From Heligmosomoides polygyrus polygyrus (Eukaryota > Nematoda > Chromadorea > Rhabditida > Heligmosomidae): DNA of 64,000 nt. The stretch spans positions 28,573,407-28,637,406 of the forward strand of contig OX377202.1 of assembly GCA_947396885.1 (NCBI GenBank). Reading direction: 5' to 3'. The notes under the pieces are model-generated. The model did not search any database, had not been told where the DNA came from, and worked only from the letters and a program-made list of their open reading frames with translations. Numbering within the stretch: the first letter of the stretch is position 1; each line of letters opens with the position of its first letter. Made by a program: the position numbers and the translations under genes. Positions 63,320 through 64,000 of this stretch are shown here, piece by piece.

Positions 63320-63655
63320 CACTGCCCGTACGACAGCGCAGTTTCAACCCTGATTCCAAATATGTGTTCCGTTTCTGTGGTGCGCATCTGTGAACGGAGT
63401 TATGGACCATTTTCATAGCAGGCTCCTCCAACCACAAGAGAGCGAGTCCATAACTACTTGCGCTCGCTCTCTTGTGGTTGGCCCGCTCTGCATGGACCTA
63501 GAGGGCAAAGGAGCCTGCTACGAAAATGGTCCACAACTCCGTGCACAGATGAGCACAGCAGAAACGGAACACACATTTGGAATCAGCGTTCGAAGCCACA
63601 TCCAGTGATATACGTCTCATCCCAAAGTCCCATGGTCACCTAGTATCCTTCCCTT
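63320..63655. mobile_element. Hairpin element sharing an end with the 274-4836 element
   Basis: CTGATTCCAAATATGTGTTCCGTTTCTGTGGTGCGCATCTGTG..CGGAGTTATGGACCATTTTCATAGCAGGCTCCT (63348-63428) is matched inverted by 63510-63592, with an inner stem CCAACCACAAGAGAGCGAG. The right end (TGATATACGTCTCATCCCAAAGTCCCATGGTCACCTAGTATCC) is the same repeat end as at 4768-4830. Confidence 0.65.
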
Positions 63656-63879
63656 GTTAGAAAAAATTTCAAGGGTTTAGTGCTTACAAGGGAACTGTCT
63701 GAACGGTATTCCGGAACTGCAAGAACGAGTACTATAGGGAGAATCCCCGTCCTCCGAATAGTAACAGAACATGTTTTGTTTTTGCCGAATCCTTGAGGCA
63801 AACGAGTACGAGTGTGTAATGATTAAGGGTCCGCAGAGCGAGCTCTTCAGGGAAGCACAAGATCAAAGTGTTGTAAAGA

Positions 63880-63945
63880 GGGTGGCGCAGTGGTAGAGGG
63901 CACGCCTCGTGTGTGTGAGGTCTAGGGTCCATTTCCCATGCTACG
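63880..63945 (+). other. tRNA-like sequence
   Basis: GGTGGCGCAGTGGTAGAGGGCACGCCTCGTGTGTGTGAGGTC, then AGGGTCC, resembles the D-arm, anticodon-arm and start of the T-arm of a tRNA. The 5' GGGTGGC has no pairing partner at the expected 3' position, so this is a SINE head or pseudogene. Confidence 0.45.
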
Positions 63946-64000
63946 TCGCGTTTTTGCACTTTTACCATAGTATCATATTTCCATATATGAACTTTGTTTT

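Noticed and set aside
63880..63945. Functional tRNA gene
   Set aside because: No matching acceptor stem and no normal T-arm; more likely a SINE head or pseudogene.

Overview
The window looks like repeat-rich chromosomal DNA of a clade V (strongylid) nematode, most likely a hookworm such as Ancylostoma. I infer this from short exons with TTTCAG-type acceptors, a nematode-style receptor guanylyl cyclase gene, RTE, CR1-like, Penelope-like, mariner and Tc1 relics of the kinds common in hookworm assemblies, and tRNA-derived SINEs. There are no operons, ribosome-binding sites or long host ORFs. The species is not proven.

The one well-supported host gene lies on the + strand from about 44.7 to 61.5 kb. 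Six short exons with matching phases (44745-44808, 47844-47918, 53411-53520, 56103-56235, 60811-60928, 61422-61533) encode about 200 residues of the ligand-binding (ANF-receptor) domain of a receptor-type guanylyl cyclase. It is open at both ends: signal peptide, membrane segment, kinase-homology and cyclase domains are not here. Four of its five introns carry mobile elements: inverted minisatellites and a GC-rich MITE in intron 1, a hAT relic plus an RTE copy split by a DNA element in intron 2, a Penelope-like remnant in intron 3, and a full-length but broken RTE copy in intron 4. A second host exon candidate (84 bp, minus strand) is at 27353-27436.

The rest is nested repeats. 0.1-6.6 kb: a long inverted-repeat element encloses a TA-flanked foldback element (A), which is itself invaded by an element with a TTA duplication and tRNA-like pol III boxes. 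Next to it is a mariner relic invaded by a Tc1-like foldback. 7.5-12 kb: a duplicated unknown ORF family (third copy at 21.7 kb), Penelope RT debris and a 2.2-kb TIR element. 13-15 kb: a CR1-like LINE tail and CTGGTCCC-type repeats. 15.2-21.2 kb: a 6-kb foldback element (B) with two 41-bp satellite arrays around 2.7 kb of unexplained DNA. 22.4-31.5 kb: a Tc1 relic, MITEs, two SINEs and small RTE scraps. 31.9-33.1 kb: a 145-bp insertion with a hammerhead-ribozyme-like core, and a deleted mariner. 36.3-40 kb: a long-TIR mariner-type element invaded by a 5'-truncated RTE whose ORF is still open (890 codons). 41.2-44.6 kb: a second RTE-clade family and a mariner whose first catalytic Asp is Gly. 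62-64 kb: further hairpin elements and a tRNA-like sequence.

Many coordinates of decayed repeats are approximate, because they come from reading by eye without alignments.
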